From NCBI RefSeq assembly GCF_943193215.1, contig NZ_CALPDH010000002.1:62001-126000 (forward strand): a stretch of DNA of 64,000 nucleotides, given 5' to 3'. The notes under the pieces were generated by a model. The model was not told the origin of the DNA and made no database searches. It was given only the letters and a program-made list of their open reading frames with translations. Made by a program: the position numbers and the translations under genes. Positions within the stretch are counted from its first letter, which is position 1; the number at the start of each line of letters is the position of its first letter. Of the stretch, positions 26,257 through 34,715 are shown in pieces. Source of the DNA: Acetatifactor aquisgranensis (lineage in GTDB: Bacteria > Bacillota > Clostridia > Lachnospirales > Lachnospiraceae).

Positions 26257-26332
26257 AGAAAGCAGATATGAGGACATGACAGAAAGAATGGATCGATATC
26301 AAATCATCATGAATAGAAAGGAGCATTACATT

Positions 26333-27820
26333 ATGAAGAATTATAAGTTCTGGTTCGCCACTGGCTCACAGGATCTCTATGGAGACGAGTGCCTGGCTAA
26401 GGTTGCGGAGCATTCCCGGATCATCGTGGAAGAAATCAACAAATCCGGCATCCTCCCCTACGAGGTGGTGTGGAAGCCTACGCTGCTCACCAATGAGATG
26501 ATCAGAGGGCTGTTCAACGAGGCGAACATGGACGCGGAGTGTGCCGGCGTCATTACCTGGATGCACACTTTCTCCCCCGCCAAGTCCTGGATTTTAGGGC
26601 TGCAGGAGTACCGCAAGCCTCTGTGCCATCTGCATACTCAGTTCAACATGGAGATTCCCTATGACACCATCGACATGGATTTCATGAATGAGAACCAGTC
26701 GGCCCACGGCGACAGGGAGTACGGCCATATCGTGACCCGCATGGGGATTGAGCGCAAGGTCATCATGGGACACTGGAGCGATGAGAAGATGCTGAAGAGG
26801 CTGGCCGGATGGATGCGCACGGCGGTGGGCATCATGGAGTCCAGCCATATCCGCGTGGTGAGAGTGGCCGACAATATGCGCAATGTGGCCGTCACCGAGG
26901 GCGACAAGGTGGAGGCCCAGGTGAAATTCGGCTGGGAAATCGACGCTTATCCGGTAAATGAGATTGCGGAATACGTGGCGGATGTCAGCGAGGGCGATAT
27001 CAATGCGCTGGTGGAGGAATATTATTCTAAATACCAGATTCTGGACGAAGGCAGGGATGCCGCGCAGTTCAGGCGTCATGTGGCGGTGCAGGCAGGGATT
27101 GAAATCGGTTTCGAGCGCTTCCTGAAAGAGAAGAATTATCATGCCATCGTGACCCATTTCGGCGACTTGGGTTCCTTGAAACAGCTGCCCGGCCTTGCCA
27201 TCCAGAGACTGATGGAGAAAGGCTACGGATTCGGCGGTGAGGGCGACTGGAAGACGGCGGCCATGGTGCGCCTGATGAAGATTATGGCAGAGGGGACCAA
27301 GGACGCCAAGGGAACCTCTTTCCTGGAAGACTATACCTACAATCTGGTGCCCGGCAAGGAAGGCATCCTGCAGGCCCATATGCTGGAGGTATGCCCTACC
27401 ATTGCGGAAGGACCTGTCGGCATCAAGGTATGTCCGCTGTCCATGGGCAACAGAGAGGATCCCGCAAGGCTCGTGTTCACTTCCAAGGAGGGCAGCGGCA
27501 TCGCTACGTCCCTGATTGACCTGGGCACCAGGTTCCGCCTGATCATCAACGAGGTGGAATGCAGGAAAGTGGAGAAGCCCATGCCCAAGCTGCCTGTGGC
27601 CACCTGCTTCTGGACACCGAAGCCCAACCTGACCGTAGGCGCTGAGAGCTGGATTCTGGCAGGCGGCGCCCACCATACCGCATTCTCTTATGACCTGACC
27701 ACAGAGCAGATGGCAGATTGGGCGGATGCCATGGGTATCGAGACTGTAGTCATCGACGCTGACACGACTATCCGCGGATTGAAGAACGAGATGCGCTGGA
27801 ATGCGGCAGCCTATCGTTGA
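26333..27820 (+). CDS. araA: L-arabinose isomerase
   Basis: Converts L-arabinose to L-ribulose, 495 residues. YKFWFATGSQDLYG at the N-terminus and WMHTFSPAKSWILGL, HTQFNMEIPY, GGEGDWKTAA and GGAHHTAFSYD are family blocks, including the Mn-binding Glu and His residues. AAAGGAG 9 nt upstream of ATG 26333 fixes the start; an upstream in-frame start would add 35 residues. It heads a run with split transketolase and a GH51 remnant. araB and araD are not in the window. Confidence 0.96.
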   Translation: MKNYKFWFATGSQDLYGDECLAKVAEHSRIIVEEINKSGILPYEVVWKPTLLTNEMIRGLFNEANMDAECAGVITWMHTFSPAKSWILGLQEYRKPLCHLHTQFNMEIPYDTIDMDFMNENQSAHGDREYGHIVTRMGIERKVIMGHWSDEKMLKRLAGWMRTAVGIMESSHIRVVRVADNMRNVAVTEGDKVEAQVKFGWEIDAYPVNEIAEYVADVSEGDINALVEEYYSKYQILDEGRDAAQFRRHVAVQAGIEIGFERFLKEKNYHAIVTHFGDLGSLKQLPGLAIQRLMEKGYGFGGEGDWKTAAMVRLMKIMAEGTKDAKGTSFLEDYTYNLVPGKEGILQAHMLEVCPTIAEGPVGIKVCPLSMGNREDPARLVFTSKEGSGIATSLIDLGTRFRLIINEVECRKVEKPMPKLPVATCFWTPKPNLTVGAESWILAGGAHHTAFSYDLTTEQMADWADAMGIETVVIDADTTIRGLKNEMRWNAAAYR

Positions 27821-27877
27821 AGCTATTGAAAAAGACAAGACCGCATGAGCGGCAATGCATAGAAAGCGAAGAAAAAT

Positions 27878-28717
27878 ATGGAGATTATAGAACTGAAAAA
27901 ACATGCCAATGACGTCCGCAAGGGCATCATTGAGGCAGTGCACGGAGCAAAAGCCGGACATCCCGGCGGCTCCCTGTCTGCAGCGGATATTTTTACTTAT
28001 CTGTATTTTGAAGAGATGAACATCAATCCTGCCGATCCCAGGATGGAGGGCAGGGACCGATTCGTCCTTTCCAAGGGACATACGGCTCCCGGCCTGTACT
28101 CCGCATTGGCCAACAGGGGATATTTCCCGGTGGATGACCTGCCCACTTTGCGCCATCTGGGCTCCTATCTGCAGGGACATCCCTGTCTGCAGCATGTCCC
28201 GGGCGTGGACATGTCATCAGGCTCTCTGGGCCAGGGGATTTCCGCAGCGGTGGGAATGGCTCTGGGCGCCCGGCTTTCGGGAAAGGATTTCCGGGTCTAT
28301 ACGCTGCTTGGAGACGGCGAGATTGAGGAGGGCCAGGTCTGGGAGGCCGCCATGTTCGCCGGCCACAGAAAGCTGGACAACCTGGTGGTGATCGTGGATA
28401 ATAACGGACTGCAGATTGACGGGCGGATTGACGATGTCTGCTCCCCGAATCCCATCGACAGGAAATTTGAAGCTTTCAATTTCCATGTGATCAATCTGGA
28501 GGACGGCAACGACATGGAGCAGATTCGTGCCGCTTTCACAGAAGCCAAAAATACCAAGGGGATGCCTTCGGCCATCATCGCCCATACCTTAAAGGGCAAG
28601 GGCGTGTCCTTCATGGAGGGCAGCGTGGACTGGCACGGCAAGGCGCCCAATGACGCGGAATACGAGATCGCAAAGGCCGATCTGGAAAGGATTGGTGAAG
28701 CATTATGTCAGATGTAA
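27878..28717 (+). CDS. Transketolase, N-terminal (TPP-binding) subunit
   Basis: 279 residues, the thiamine-diphosphate domain of a transketolase split over two genes. GHPGGSLSAADIFTYLYF, FVLSKGHTAPGLYSAL and the TPP motif GDGEIEEGQVWEAAMFAGHRKLDNLVVIVDNN are clear. It overlaps the partner gene by 13 bp, indicating translational coupling. With arabinose isomerase upstream, it would process xylulose 5-phosphate from arabinose in the non-oxidative pentose phosphate pathway. Confidence 0.94.
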   Translation: MEIIELKKHANDVRKGIIEAVHGAKAGHPGGSLSAADIFTYLYFEEMNINPADPRMEGRDRFVLSKGHTAPGLYSALANRGYFPVDDLPTLRHLGSYLQGHPCLQHVPGVDMSSGSLGQGISAAVGMALGARLSGKDFRVYTLLGDGEIEEGQVWEAAMFAGHRKLDNLVVIVDNNGLQIDGRIDDVCSPNPIDRKFEAFNFHVINLEDGNDMEQIRAAFTEAKNTKGMPSAIIAHTLKGKGVSFMEGSVDWHGKAPNDAEYEIAKADLERIGEALCQM

Positions 28718-29643
28718 AAATCGCTACCAGAGAGGCATACGGAAACGCGCTGGCAGAGTTCGGCGAGGCCTATCCGAATATGATAGTCCTTGACGCGGAT
28801 CTGGCCGCGGCCACCAAGACAGGGGTATTCAAAAAGAGATTCCCCGAGAGGCATATCGACTGCGGCATTGCGGAAGCCAATATGATGGGTATCGCAGCGG
28901 GACTTTCCCTGACCGGGATGATTCCCGTGGCCAGCACTTTCGCCATGTTCGCGGCGGGGCGGGCCTTTGAGCAGGTGCGCAATTCCATCGGCTATCCCCA
29001 TCTGAACGTGAAAATCGGGGCTACCCATGCGGGGATTACCGTGGGTGAGGATGGGGCCTCCCATCAGTGCAATGAGGATATCGCCCTGATGCGGACGATT
29101 CCCGGCATGACTATCCTGAACCCCTCCGACGCGGTGGAGGCAAAGGCCTGCGTGAAAGCGGCTCTGGATTATGAGGGACCTGTCTACATGCGGTTCGGGC
29201 GGGCCGCCGTGCCTGTGATCAACGACGGGGAGGATTACAGCTTCCGAATCGGCAAAGGCCAGGTGCTGCGGGAGGGCAGCGACGTGACCATCGCTGCCAC
29301 CGGCATCATGGTGAATTCCGCCCTGGAGGCGGCAGCGCAGCTGGCCGGAGAGGGCATCAGCGCGGAAGTGATCAATATCTGTACCATCAAGCCTCTGGAT
29401 AAGGAGCTGCTTGCGGCCAGCGCCGGAAAGACCGGAAAAGTGGTGACCGCTGAGGAGCATTCTGTCATCGGGGGCCTTGGCGGCGCGGTGTGCGAGGCGC
29501 TGGCGGAGTTCTGCCCTGTGCCCGTGTGCAGGATAGGCATCGAAGACGTGTTCGGCGAGTCCGGCTCCGCGGGGGCCCTGCTTGTGAAGTACGGCCTGGA
29601 CGGAGCGGGCGTTTACAGGAAAGTAAAGGCGTTTCTGTCATAA
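28705..29643 (+). CDS. Transketolase, C-terminal (pyrimidine-binding) subunit
   Basis: 312 residues, the partner half containing the pyrimidine domain (DCGIAEANMMGIAAGLSLTG with the catalytic Glu that activates TPP) and the C-terminal domain (KVVTAEEHSVIGGLGGAVCE). Forms the holoenzyme with the preceding product. Its stop codon touches a truncated arabinofuranosidase remnant. Confidence 0.94.
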   Translation: MSDVKIATREAYGNALAEFGEAYPNMIVLDADLAAATKTGVFKKRFPERHIDCGIAEANMMGIAAGLSLTGMIPVASTFAMFAAGRAFEQVRNSIGYPHLNVKIGATHAGITVGEDGASHQCNEDIALMRTIPGMTILNPSDAVEAKACVKAALDYEGPVYMRFGRAAVPVINDGEDYSFRIGKGQVLREGSDVTIAATGIMVNSALEAAAQLAGEGISAEVINICTIKPLDKELLAASAGKTGKVVTAEEHSVIGGLGGAVCEALAEFCPVPVCRIGIEDVFGESGSAGALLVKYGLDGAGVYRKVKAFLS

Positions 29644-30109
29644 AACATGCGCCGCGAAATGCCTTGCGGCAGGCAGAGGCATCTGCGAGGGACTGTTCGT
29701 GGGGGAGGATTCCGACATTCCCAACAGGAACGGCATGCGCACAGACGTGGTGGATGCGCTGAAAGAACTCCAGATTCCTGTGCTGCGCTGGCCGGGAGGC
29801 TGTTTCGCGGACGAGTATCACTGGATGGACGGCGTAGGCCCCAGGGAAAGCCGCAAAAAAATGGTCAACACCAACTGGGGCGGCGTGGTGGAGGACAACA
29901 GCTTCGGCACCCATGAGTTCTTTGAGCTCTGTGAGCAGCTGGGCTGCAAGACTTATATCAACGGCAATGTGGGCAGCGGCACTGTGCAGGAGATGTCCGA
30001 GTGGGTGGAGTACATGACCTTTGACGGCGTGTCGCCCATGGCGGAGATGCGCCGCAGGAACGGCAGGGAGAAACCCTGGAAAGTGGATTATTTTGCGAAA
30101 GAGAAATGA
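29644..30109 (+). pseudogene. Fragment of a GH51 alpha-L-arabinofuranosidase
   Basis: An open frame begins right at the transketolase stop and from about 29672 reads GRGICEGLFVGEDSDIPN, then VPVLRWPGGCFADEYHWMDG, NTNWGGVVEDNSFGTHEFFE and YINGNVGSGTVQEMSEWVEY, all strong GH51 blocks. It stops at WKVDYFAKEK just before the position where the acid/base (GNE) motif should come. About 145 of ~490 residues remain; the N-terminal ~28 residues and all of the catalytic and C-terminal parts are missing. GTG 29699 could start a small product, but both catalytic Glu residues are absent. Confidence 0.85.
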
Positions 30110-30118
30110 AATAAGGGA

Positions 30119-30162
30119 CAAAACGGCAGAATGGTGAAATATATCTGTTCTGCCGTTTTTTT
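30119..30162 (+). terminator. Rho-independent terminator
   Basis: AAACGGCAGAA (30121-30131) pairs with TTCTGCCGTTT (30148-30158), followed by a T-run. Ends the araA-transketolase transcript. Confidence 0.92.
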
Positions 30163-30463
30163 GGGAATGGTTTTGTAAAATGGACGGTAGAGGAGCAGGC
30201 TTATTGTTTTTCACAAAAACCCGCCTCTTCCTCTCCATCAATGCAATGGCGGGGAGGCGGATTACGCGGGACTTGCGGTGAAAAGCAGATGGCTTGAAAC
30301 GGCCGTGGAGGGAAAATGTACAAATCGTATCAGGAAAATACGTAAATATAACCAAATCGGAAATCCGGGGCAAGAAAAAAGTTGCATGAAAGAAAAGAAA
30401 GGAATATAATATTTTAGAAAATACTAAAAAAGAATGGGTACTTTTGGAAATGGGTGATTGAGA
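30163..30463. other. Intergenic region upstream of the ArsR-type gene
   Basis: No gene seen. The last 100 bp are A-rich and contain the TTTAG-N6-CTAAA palindrome at 30413-30428; the rest shows nothing I can interpret. Confidence 0.45.
30413..30428. promoter_or_regulatory. TTTAG-N6-CTAAA palindrome upstream of the ArsR-type regulator
   Basis: TTTAG (30413-30417), AAAATA, CTAAA (30424-30428). Same design as 25999-26014. Probably an autoregulatory site. Confidence 0.5.
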
Positions 30464-31405
30464 ATGCTGTATATCAAAAATCTTGAGGATGGAGTGGAGC
30501 TGTTCAAGGCATTGGGTTCCGAGGTGAGGGTGAATATCATTCAGCTGCTGCTGAAGAATAAGGAAATGAATATGAATGAAATCGCAGGCAGCCTGAACAT
30601 CACCAATGGGGCGCTGACCAGCCATATCAAGAAGATGGAGGACGTGGGACTGATTCAGGTGCGGGCTGATTTCGCAGGGCATGGGAACCAGAAAATCTGC
30701 CGCGTGAAGCAGGAGAGGCTGCTGGTGGATATCGTCCCCACGGAGGAGGACGGCAACAGCGGCTTCTACGAGGCGGAGATTCCTGTAGGACAGTACAGCA
30801 ACTATAATGTCTGTCCCACCTGCGGCATCGCTACCATGGATACCCTGATAGGGGAGGTGGACGATCCAAGATACTTTGCCCACCCGGACAGAATCAACGC
30901 GGGAATCCTGTGGTTTTCCAAAGGATATGTGGAATATCTGATTCCCAATGTGCTCCCCACCGCCCAGAGAATAGATGAAATCACCTTTTCCATGGAGCTT
31001 TCCAGTGAAGCGCCTGGGGTCAATAATGACTGGCCCTCGGATATATCCTTTATCCTGAACGACGTGCCCGTCGGCGTGTGGGTCTCTCCGGGAGATTTCG
31101 GAGATGTGAGGGGTATCTTCACGCCGGACTGGTGGTTCCCGAACTGGAATCAGTACGGGCTGCTGAAGATGCTGGTCATCAACAAGAGAGGGACTTTCGT
31201 GGATGGCCTGAAGATATCGGATGTGACGCTGGACAGATTCCGGCTTGACTACAAGAGCACCATACGATTCAGGATGGAAGTGAGGGAGGATGCCGCCCAT
31301 GTGGGGGGCCTGACCTTGTTCGGGAACGGCTTCGGAAATTACGGACAGGGCATCAAGGTGCGCATGCGTTACAGCCCTATGGAGAATGCGGTGCAGCAGG
31401 CATAG
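30464..31405 (+). CDS. ArsR-type regulator with large C-terminal sensor-like domain
   Basis: Residues about 8-80 are a winged helix of the ArsR type (LFKALGSEVRVNIIQLLLKN, MNEIAGSLNITNGALTSHIKKM). The remaining ~220 residues are rich in aromatic and beta-type sequence (SFILNDVPVGVWVSPGDFGD, GIFTPDWWFPNW, FRLDYKSTIRFRMEV), as expected of a beta-sandwich, with a CPTCG pair near residue 116. I know similar regulators near arabinofuranosidase genes in Clostridia but cannot name the domain. Likely an arabinose/arabinoside-responsive regulator. The ATG at 30464 is preferred over the TTG at 30458; the ribosome binding site is weak. Confidence 0.75.
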   Translation: MLYIKNLEDGVELFKALGSEVRVNIIQLLLKNKEMNMNEIAGSLNITNGALTSHIKKMEDVGLIQVRADFAGHGNQKICRVKQERLLVDIVPTEEDGNSGFYEAEIPVGQYSNYNVCPTCGIATMDTLIGEVDDPRYFAHPDRINAGILWFSKGYVEYLIPNVLPTAQRIDEITFSMELSSEAPGVNNDWPSDISFILNDVPVGVWVSPGDFGDVRGIFTPDWWFPNWNQYGLLKMLVINKRGTFVDGLKISDVTLDRFRLDYKSTIRFRMEVREDAAHVGGLTLFGNGFGNYGQGIKVRMRYSPMENAVQQA

Positions 31406-31543
31406 GAGCGCGATTGCCGGGATATCCGTCATCATGGGCATCTTCGGATACTGCTTTGCAGTATTCCCGCTTATTGCTCTCTGTCATCTGATTTGCGGCT
31501 GCACATTATGGACGCAGGCGCACAACAGGATGCCGTTGACGAC

Positions 31544-31555
31544 AGTGTATACACT
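31544..31555. promoter_or_regulatory. Perfect 12-bp palindrome upstream of the polymerase promoter
   Basis: AGTGTATACACT, 19 bp before the -35 box of the SOS-type polymerase gene. Function unknown; it could be an operator. Confidence 0.35.
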
Positions 31556-31573
31556 AAAGTTTGGAAAAAACCA

Positions 31574-31602
31574 TTGAAAAAGAACAAATGTTCTGCTATA
31601 AT
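31574..31602 (+). promoter_or_regulatory. SOS promoter with LexA (DinR) box
   Basis: TTGAAA (31574-31579), 17-bp spacer, TATAAT (31597-31602). GAACAAATGTTC (31582-31593) lies in the spacer and matches the Gram-positive LexA core GAAC-N4-GTTC exactly, so LexA would block the promoter until DNA damage. Confidence 0.88.
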
Positions 31603-31637
31603 GGCATTCAGATAAGATGGGACAGGAGGGGAGGCAG

Positions 31638-33167
31638 ATGGCTGGGGAGAATCATATCTATATTGCAATCGATCTGAAATCATTCTATGCCTCTGTAGAG
31701 TGCGTGGAGCGGGGGCTGGATACCCTGGACACCAATCTCGTAGTGGCGGACAGCAGCCGCACAGAGAAGACTATCTGTCTCGCGGTGTCCCCCTCCATGA
31801 AAGAATACGGCATCCCGGGCAGGCCCAGGCTCTTCGAGGTGGTCCGGAAGATAAAGGAGGCGAACGCCTATCGTCTGGGCAGAGCGCCAGGGCAGGTCTT
31901 TTCCGGCAGCTCCTGCCATGCCTCTGAGCTTCTGGCGTCCCCGGAGCTTGCGGTGGACTATATCACGGCTCCGCCTCGTATGGCGCTGTATATGGAATAC
32001 AGTACGAAGATATACGATATTTATTTAAGGCATATGGCGCCGGAGGATATCCATGTCTATTCTATTGACGAGGTGTTCATAGACGCCGCCCAGTATCTGG
32101 AGGCCTGCCATCTTACCGCGGCAGAGTTCGCGGAGCGGATGATACAGGAGATCCTGAGAGAGACGGGGATAGTGGCCGCGGCCGGAATCGGCACGAATCT
32201 GTATCTGTGCAAGGTCGCCATGGATATCGTGGCCAAGCATGTGGAGCCGAACCAGGACGGAGTGCGGATTGCCGAGCTGGATGAGATGGAATACCGCAGG
32301 CTCTTGTGGAGCCATCGTCCCCTGACGGATTTCTGGCGGGTGGGCAGGGGATATGCCAGGAAACTGGAGGAGAACGGGCTGTATACCATGGGGGACATAG
32401 CCAGATGCTCCCTGGGAGGGTGCTCGGACTATCACAATGAGGAGCTGCTCTACCGGCTCTTCGGCGTGGGCGCGGAACTGCTGATTGACCACGCCTGGGG
32501 ATATGAGCCCTGTACCATTGCGGATGTGAAAGCATACAAGCCCGATGGGAGCAGCATGGGGGCCGGACAGGTGCTGCAGTGTCCCTACGATTTTGAAAAG
32601 GCAAAGCTGGTAGTCCGGGAGATGACGGATTTGCTGGTGCTGGATCTGGTGGACAAAGGTCTGGTGACGAACCATATGGTGCTGACCATAGGCTATGATG
32701 TGGAGAGCCTGACGAATCCGGAGATACGAAAGGCGTACAAGGGCCCTGTCACCACGGACCGATATGGGAGGAAAGTCCCGAAACATGCCCATGGTACAGC
32801 CAATATCGGCAGATGGACATCCTCCACCAGACTGATCATGGATGGGATGATGGAACTGTACGACAGGGTTGTAGACAGAAGCCTGCTGGTGAGGCGGGTC
32901 ACAGTGACGGCGGGGCGGGTGATGAAAGAGAGCGAAATCGTGGCGGAGGACTCCTATGAGCAGCTGGATATTTTCACGGATTATGAGGCGCTGCTAAGAC
33001 AGCGGGAAGAGGAGGAGGCTGCTCTGAAGCGGGAGCGGAAAATGCAGGAGGCTATTCTGTCCATCAAGAAGAAATTCGGCAAGAACGCCATCCTGAAAGG
33101 GATGAACCTGGAGGAAGGGGCCACCACGGTATCGCGCAACGGGCAGATCGGGGGGCATAAGGCTTAG
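31638..33167 (+). CDS. Y-family DNA polymerase (UvrX/UmuC-like)
   Basis: Translesion polymerase, 509 residues from ATG 31638, which is preceded by GGAGGGGAGG. The palm motifs AIDLKSFYASVEC and YSIDEVFID carry the metal-binding acids, and GIGTNLYLCKVAMDIVAKH is the family's little-finger-proximal block. The C-terminal tail is Glu/Lys-rich. Because the promoter contains a LexA box and a YolD-like gene follows, this is the SOS-induced pair common in Firmicutes and their plasmids and phages. It probably performs error-prone bypass of damaged template. Confidence 0.92.
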   Translation: MAGENHIYIAIDLKSFYASVECVERGLDTLDTNLVVADSSRTEKTICLAVSPSMKEYGIPGRPRLFEVVRKIKEANAYRLGRAPGQVFSGSSCHASELLASPELAVDYITAPPRMALYMEYSTKIYDIYLRHMAPEDIHVYSIDEVFIDAAQYLEACHLTAAEFAERMIQEILRETGIVAAAGIGTNLYLCKVAMDIVAKHVEPNQDGVRIAELDEMEYRRLLWSHRPLTDFWRVGRGYARKLEENGLYTMGDIARCSLGGCSDYHNEELLYRLFGVGAELLIDHAWGYEPCTIADVKAYKPDGSSMGAGQVLQCPYDFEKAKLVVREMTDLLVLDLVDKGLVTNHMVLTIGYDVESLTNPEIRKAYKGPVTTDRYGRKVPKHAHGTANIGRWTSSTRLIMDGMMELYDRVVDRSLLVRRVTVTAGRVMKESEIVAEDSYEQLDIFTDYEALLRQREEEEAALKRERKMQEAILSIKKKFGKNAILKGMNLEEGATTVSRNGQIGGHKA

Positions 33168-33189
33168 CGCGGCTGGGGACGGCGCAAGA

Positions 33190-33867
33190 ATGGAACCGCG
33201 ATACAGCGACCGGGAAGGGCATAGGGCGACACGGCTGAGGAGTTATAGCAGGACAGGGGAGACGGAATGGGGACATATGAGAGGGACGGAAAATAGGATG
33301 GCGGAAAATGAGCCGGCGAGGACGATGCCGGATGAAAAGAGGGCGGCAGATAACGGGGTGGCGGGCATGGCGGCAGCAGGGGAGAGTACAGCAGATGCAG
33401 CGGTTGTGAGAAAGATAGAGACAGCAGGGGACTGGGCGGAGGACAGCCACCGATATGACGATATCATAAATTTGCCCCGCCATGTCTCTGTGAAGCACCG
33501 TCAGATGCCGGTGTCCGACAGGGCGGCGCAGTTCATGCCTTTTGCGGCCCTTACCGGATTTGGGGATTCCATCCGGGAGACAGGACGGCTGACCGATGAG
33601 AGGATGGAACTGGAGGAGGACGTCATGAATAGCCTTGACGGAAAGCTGCAGTATCTAAGTGAGCGGCTCGGCGGCTGTCCGGAGATTTCAGCCACCTTTT
33701 TTCAGCCGGACCTTAAAAAGGCGGGCGGCGCCTATGTCACTGTCACAGGACGGATAAAGAAGATAGATTTGTATGACAGAATCCTCCTCATGGAGGACGG
33801 CACGGGGATTCCCATGAAAGATGTGGTGGAACTGGAGGGCGAAATATTTTCCGATTTGGACAGATAG
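33190..33867 (+). CDS. YolD-like protein
   Basis: The YolD-like domain (residues about 88-225) shows YDDIINLPRHVSVKHRQMPV, RAAQFMPFAALTGFGDSI and YVTVTGRIKKIDLYDRIL. YolD proteins occur next to UvrX-type Y-family polymerases and are suspected functional counterparts of UmuD. The first ~85 residues are a poorly conserved Arg/Glu/Ala-rich extension; the start at 33190 has only a weak site, and ATG 33277 or 33298 are alternatives. It follows the polymerase stop by 22 bp, so both are SOS-induced together. Confidence 0.82.
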   Translation: MEPRYSDREGHRATRLRSYSRTGETEWGHMRGTENRMAENEPARTMPDEKRAADNGVAGMAAAGESTADAAVVRKIETAGDWAEDSHRYDDIINLPRHVSVKHRQMPVSDRAAQFMPFAALTGFGDSIRETGRLTDERMELEEDVMNSLDGKLQYLSERLGGCPEISATFFQPDLKKAGGAYVTVTGRIKKIDLYDRILLMEDGTGIPMKDVVELEGEIFSDLDR

Positions 33868-33992
33868 GGCGGCGAAAGCGGTTGTTTTTTCCCTGATTTT
33901 GTGGTATACTTGCACAGGTTTTTATGCAGAAAAGATACAGGTAAAGTCGCAGATACGACAAAAGAATATATGGGAAAGCGTTGGGATGACAG

Positions 33993-34451
33993 ATGGAAAG
34001 CAGAATCCGGGAGATATCCGCAATTCGGGTCACGATAGGGCGGGCGAAGCTGGCGAGAGATGAAAAAAGCGTCCAGAAGATATTTGAGGTGCTGGAAAAG
34101 TGCCTGATTCCCTGTGAGTGCATGGCAATCAACATCGACTGGCTGGCAATTGTGATAAGGAAATCGGAGGGCGGAAAGATAAACCGCTTCATCGCCATGC
34201 TGAAAGAGGAGCTGGACGGAACCAGTATCGAGGTGAACGGGGAACTGAGGCTGCTCTATATTGAGCAGGGGCATTTCACAACCCGGAGAATCGGCATAAT
34301 CGTCTCCAGTCTTTCCATGCAGGATATAGAAATCAACATGCAGCGCTATGTACGGTGCGAAGACAGGCTTGTAATCGGCGTGTCCGTGGAGGATGTGAGC
34401 AGGGCGCACCGGATTATCAGGGGGATTCTGGATGCGGATTATCGAATCTGA
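33993..34451 (+). CDS. Small protein, possibly tandem ACT-like domains
   Basis: 152 residues in two halves of alternating beta/alpha character: KLARDEKSVQKIFEVLEKCL with a following strand INIDWLAIVIRK, then TTRRIGIIVSSLSMQDIEIN and LVIGVSVEDVSRAHRIIRGI. This resembles the paired ACT domains at the C-terminus of aspartate kinases, without the kinase. No catalytic motif or membrane segment. The ribosome binding site is weak. The ACT assignment is an inference from pattern only; it stands alone between yolD-like and nrdD genes. Confidence 0.55.
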   Translation: MESRIREISAIRVTIGRAKLARDEKSVQKIFEVLEKCLIPCECMAINIDWLAIVIRKSEGGKINRFIAMLKEELDGTSIEVNGELRLLYIEQGHFTTRRIGIIVSSLSMQDIEINMQRYVRCEDRLVIGVSVEDVSRAHRIIRGILDADYRI

Positions 34452-34571
34452 ACCCCGTGTGCGGCGGGATGTTTAAAGCCGCGCATCAGCTCAGGCCGCT
34501 GTCATACTCCGTGACGGACGATATCCGTATACGGTTCTGCGATACTTTCTGATATAGGATACAAGAACTCC

Positions 34572-34648
34572 TTGCTTTTTCCCGGACAGTCTATTATAAT
34601 AGAAATACAAAATATAGGCAGAATAATCAATAAGAACACAAGATATAG
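34572..34648 (+). promoter_or_regulatory. nrdDG promoter with two NrdR-like boxes
   Basis: TTGCTT (34572-34577), 17-bp spacer, TATAAT (34595-34600). Downstream, ACAAAATATAG (34607-34617) and ACAAGATATAG (34638-34648) are near-identical direct copies 31 bp apart. The spacing (three helical turns) and ACA..ATAT core recall paired NrdR boxes, although the second halves fit the consensus poorly. Confidence 0.6.
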
Positions 34649-34715
34649 AATTCAGCCGTATCCGTTGAGCTGACGGTGCGGCTATCTGTATGTCGAGTGG
34701 GCGAGGAGCGATGGT

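Larger units (their letters stand above)
25793..26332. other. 540-bp AT-rich divergent control region
   Basis: No gene is supported. It separates the ABC operon (minus) from araA (plus) and becomes extremely AT-rich at about 25900-26230. It holds a CTGTCGG/CCGACAG hairpin (25865-25884) in the ABC leader, an AATATTTAGTTTT/AAAACTAAATATT inverted pair (25900-25912/26006-26018), a TTTAG-N6-CTAAA palindrome (25999-26014) and the araA promoter. Confidence 0.6.

Noticed and set aside
26594..28195. 533-codon minus-strand open frame opposite araA
   Set aside because: Antisense shadow of araA and the transketolase gene.
29465..31441. 658-codon minus-strand open frame across the transketolase/ArsR region
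   Set aside because: Spans two plus-strand genes, a terminator and an intergenic region; no start site and low-complexity His/Leu composition.
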